Shown one piece after another: positions 53,444 to 54,565 of a stretch of 54,565 bases of DNA. This stretch comes from a virus. The position numbers were made by a program, and so were the translations under genes. The DNA lies in IMG/VR virus record IMGVR_UViG_3300010388_000206, positions 1 through 54,565 of that record, one strand, 5' to 3'. Numbering within the stretch: the first letter of the stretch is position 1; each line of letters opens with the position of its first letter. The notes under the pieces are model-generated. The model made no database searches and was not told the DNA's origin. It saw only the letters and a list, made by a program, of their open reading frames with translations.

Positions 53444-54565
53444 TGTTTAGTGTGAATCTTATAGAACTGGCTGATGCATTTAAGATGCATGGTTATGAAA
53501 TCCGCATCGTTGGTGGTGCTGTTCGGGACATGATCTTGAAGCAAGAGCCAAAAGACATTGATCTTTGCACCAATGCAACACCTCAAGAAATGATCAACAT
53601 CTGTAAGATCATGGATTTCGCATACATTCCTACTGGTCTGCAACACGGCACTATCACGATTGTGGTTGCTGGTGAACAGTTTGAAGTGACGACTCTTCGG
53701 ATTGATGCTGAAACTGATGGTCGCCATGCAGTTGTAAAATATACTCGTTCATTCGAACTAGATGCATCTCGACGTGACCTGACAATCAATGCAATGTCGA
53801 TGGACTTCAATGGTACTGTATACGACTACTTTGGTGGTAAGGCTGACCTAGAAGCAGGACGTGTTCGCTTTGTTGGTGATGCTGATGCACGTGTCAAGGA
53901 AGACTATCTGCGTATCCTGCGCTACTTCCGTTTCATGGCACGTTTTGGTAACATCGATCAGTGCTTGGATGAAATCAAGGCAATCTGCACCAAGTGGAAC
54001 CTTGATGGTCTGAAGGGCATCTCTGTTGAACGCTATTGGCTGGAAATGCAGAAGCTGGTTGTTAGTCCGTTTTGTGATGAAGTTCTGGATTGCATGTATG
54101 TTTATGGTGTCTTAAAAACTCTGGGTCTCAAAAAGCGACAGTTCTCGACACGTCAGTTTTCAAAAGCTAAGACTTCACCGATTGGTGCCTTGTCTACTAT
54201 GGTCGATGAAACTAACATCGATTCGTTCCTGTCCACTTGGAAGCTGTCTAGCGATGAATCAAAGCAACTGAGGTGGTTGGTTAATAACCGCAACCGTGTA
54301 AGTTTTGATTGGCATAGTATGCTGGTTGATGGTATTCCTCGTCAATGGGTGATAGATATGGCTGGTACCATGGGTTATGGTTGGACCACAATGATGCAAA
54401 TCAACAAGTGGGATATTCCTGTCTTTCCAGTTACAGGGCAAGACCTGCTGGATCGTGGAATGAAGCCCGGTGTTGAACTAGGTAACGAACTTCGTGCTCT
54501 GCGAGTTACATGGAAAATGTCTCGTTTTGCACTGACTAAAGAAAAATTGCTTGACATAGTTTCCT
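53444..54565 (+). CDS. cca: tRNA nucleotidyltransferase (CCA-adding enzyme), 3' end outside window
   Basis: The frame opens at ATG 53444 and is still open at the end of the window (374 codons). IRIVGGAVRDMI (Gly24, Gly25) and the metal-binding DID (Asp38, Asp40) in KDIDLCTNA, then SRRDLTINAM near residue 110 and RVKEDYLRILRYFRF near 150-165, are the class II CCA-adding enzyme/poly(A) polymerase motifs. The enzyme adds or repairs the CCA end of tRNAs. In a phage it may mend tRNAs attacked by host anticodon or tRNA nucleases, or mature phage tRNAs outside this window. The last residues are missing. Confidence 0.92.

Noticed and set aside
1-54565. CRISPR arrays, insertion sequences, introns
   Set aside because: No regular spaced repeats, no transposase frame and no interrupted conserved gene were seen; polymerase, td, nrdA, nrdB and uvsX are all continuous.

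Overview
The window looks like part of the genome of a large lytic myovirus of the T4 superfamily. The evidence is a T4-type replication set (family B DNA polymerase, UvsX recombinase, gp41-type helicase, gp61-type primase, T4-type RNase H), a T4-type nucleotide set (thymidylate synthase, DHFR, class I ribonucleotide reductase, glutaredoxin, dCMP deaminase) and late promoters of the T4 form TATAAATA. A peptidoglycan peptidase with a two-component spanin points to a Gram-negative host. Several small genes (Hsp20, an LSm-like protein, PhoH, MazG, SpeD, SprT-like) are of the kind shared by cyanophages and T4-like phages of alphaproteobacteria. The DNA is AT-rich. The exact host cannot be read from this window.

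Layout. 1-4.5 kb: small genes, a dCMP deaminase, a GIY-YIG endonuclease on the minus strand, an Hsp20 chaperone, small membrane proteins and a minus-strand M15 endolysin. 4.5-12.8 kb: replication and recombination (zinc-ribbon metallophosphoesterase, DNA polymerase, UvsX, replicative helicase), ending with a second deaminase. 12.8-20.8 kb: an HNH-AP2 endonuclease, a tightly overlapping glycan operon (glycosyltransferases, two sugar-nucleotide SDR enzymes, an acetyltransferase, a DegT aminotransferase) and an endonuclease VII-like gene. 20.8-30.6 kb: a late block with late promoters and hairpin terminators, encoding virion or internal-head proteins, a Dps-like ferritin, spanins and a probable holin. 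It also holds a non-coding segment with its own late promoter, a 24-bp stem and a terminator. 30.6-40.5 kb: primase, an Acb1-like anti-CBASS protein next to a SLOG-domain protein, the nucleotide-synthesis operon, a second GIY-YIG endonuclease and a SpeD-like protein. 40.5-48.1 kb: a glycosyltransferase, RNase H, PhoH, a RecB-like nuclease and a MazG-like protein. 48.1-54.6 kb: a probable early region of short genes behind strong sigma70-type promoters, with a ppGpp-hydrolase-like HD protein, an HExxH protease, a methyltransferase-like protein and a tRNA nucleotidyltransferase that runs off the end.

Two promoter classes stand out. The first is host-type (TTGACA, 16-17 bp, TATAAT), and four of these share an initially transcribed leader close to TCAACAAGACGGAAGG that supplies the ribosome binding site. 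The second is T4-late type (TATAAATA). Several promoters sit inside inverted repeats that would hide the ribosome binding site or start codon in read-through RNA but not in RNA started locally. Nearly all genes are on the plus strand, and stop-start overlaps (ATGA, TAATG) are very common, which suggests translational coupling. No stretch longer than 300 bases lacks a gene. The longest gap (22639-22881) holds the candidate small RNA. I saw no tRNA gene, CRISPR array or insertion sequence.
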